Part shown: positions 5,417-5,822 of the stretch, piece by piece
How the letters are laid out: each line of letters begins with the position of its first letter
Position numbering within the stretch: position 1 is the first letter of the stretch
Assembly (NCBI GenBank): GCA_964537055.1
Contig: CAZHYV010000020.1
Coordinates: forward strand, 1-5,822
DNA from: CAZHYV01 sp964537055
GTDB lineage: Bacteria > Myxococcota_A > Polyangia > Palsa-1104 > JAEUJZ01
Direction of reading: 5' to 3'
DNA length: 5,822 nucleotides
Translations under genes and position numbers: made by a program
Notes under the pieces: generated by a model
Database searches by the model: none
The model's input: the letters and a program-made list of their open reading frames with translations, nothing else
What the model was told of the DNA's origin: nothing

Positions 5417-5822
5417 GGTGCGGGCTCCTCTGTCGGCGCTTCTGGCGTCGGTTCGGTGGGCGCCGGTGGCTGTACCGGCTCGGGTGGGTTGCCACGGCGA
5501 GACACGACGACGATCGGCGGCACTCCACAGTCCTGCAGGGGCGTCGCCAGCCATGTTTCGAAGGCGTCGAACGTCTCCTGGATCTCCCGCCAGCGCGCCA
5601 GCGAGAATGTGCCGCCCACGTCGGCGCCGGCCGCAATCGCTTCCCGCATCCCGTTGGCAATGTACAGCCGCCGCTGGCGTGCCATGCCGTCGATCAGGTT
5701 CTGCACCTGCCGCAGCGACGCCCCCGCCTCCCGTTCCAGTTCGCCAATCAACGTGGTCGGCGTCTCCTGTTCCTTCTCTTCCAGCAGCAGCAGGCCGTCT
5801 CGGACCCGCATTGCCAGCTCGC
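5413..5822 (-). CDS. Phage protein of unknown function with Pro/Glu-rich C-terminus (5' end outside window)
   Basis: The reading frame is open to the window edge. An ATG at 5809-5811 would give a 132-residue protein, but no convincing ribosome site precedes it, so the gene probably begins outside the window. Visible parts are RVRDGLLLLEEKEQETP, an acidic helix (LIGELEREAGASLRQVQNLI), then RQRRLYIANGMREAIAAG, a WREIQETFDAFETWL segment, and a Pro/Glu-rich tail (PPEPVQPPAPTEPTPEAPTE). The helical, charged character fits a phage assembly or structural protein, but no family is recognised. It is co-transcribed with the next gene through a four-base overlap. Confidence 0.6.
   Translation of the reverse strand, partial: ELAMRVRDGLLLLEEKEQETPTTLIGELEREAGASLRQVQNLIDGMARQRRLYIANGMREAIAAGADVGGTFSLARWREIQETFDAFETWLATPLQDCGVPPIVVVSRRGNPPEPVQPPAPTEPTPEAPTEEPAP
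5425..5430 (-). promoter_or_regulatory. Ribosome binding site deciding the GTG start at 5416
   Basis: The minus strand reads GAGGAG, eight bases before GTG at 5414-5416. It lies inside the end of the upstream gene and supports the GTG rather than an ATG much farther upstream (5554). Confidence 0.65.

Noticed and set aside
5153..5554. Possible -1 frameshift fusion of the two right-hand genes, as for lambda G/GT tail chaperones
   Set aside because: The downstream frame is open for 46 codons before its GTG, but no slippery heptamer is seen near the end of the upstream gene, and a GTGA overlap with GAGGAG explains translation without a frameshift. The context is also not that before a tape measure gene.

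Overview
The window looks like part of the late structural (tail and adsorption) region of a tailed double-stranded DNA phage or prophage (Caudoviricetes). The reasons are a tightly packed run of small minus-strand genes with strong Shine-Dalgarno sites, several proteins of recognisable phage types (a BppU-like baseplate Ig domain, a small virion-type protein, a repeat-rich surface protein and a depolymerase-like polysaccharide lyase), and a free-standing homing-endonuclease-like gene. The DNA is GC-rich apart from an AT-rich patch at about 331-372. The host cannot be named. The base composition and AGGAG-type ribosome sites would fit a GC-rich bacterium such as a pseudomonad-type proteobacterium, but this is a weak inference.

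Right to left on the minus strand, the order of transcription is as follows. A gene (5413-5822) enters from outside the window and ends in a Pro/Glu-rich tail. It overlaps by GTGA an 87-residue gene (5153-5416). Next comes an alginate-lyase-like protein joined to a small N-terminal domain by a PVDPP linker (3957-5114). It is followed by a 670-residue protein with about nineteen 21-residue repeats (1923-3935), then a 137-residue phage structural-type protein (1479-1892) and a 112-residue BppU-like protein (1127-1465). Gaps are 13 to 38 bases, so these six genes probably form one operon. The likely theme is the outer surface of the virion: receptor or capsule binding, capsule or alginate degradation, and baseplate or tail decoration.

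The operon meets a convergent plus-strand gene (432-1106) that encodes a Cys-rich, HNH-like homing endonuclease candidate. It has its own extended -10 promoter, a strong leader hairpin and a perfect ribosome site, and looks like an inserted mobile gene. Beyond it, at the left edge, the minus strand is open from 313 to the window end. This reading frame encodes the N-terminal 104 residues of a protein that looks like a CHAT/caspase-fold protease, with a His at the end of one predicted strand and a Cys in an NSCYS motif at the end of the next. It is the most unexpected item here: a putative caspase-like protease next to phage tail genes. Its C-terminal part lies outside the window.
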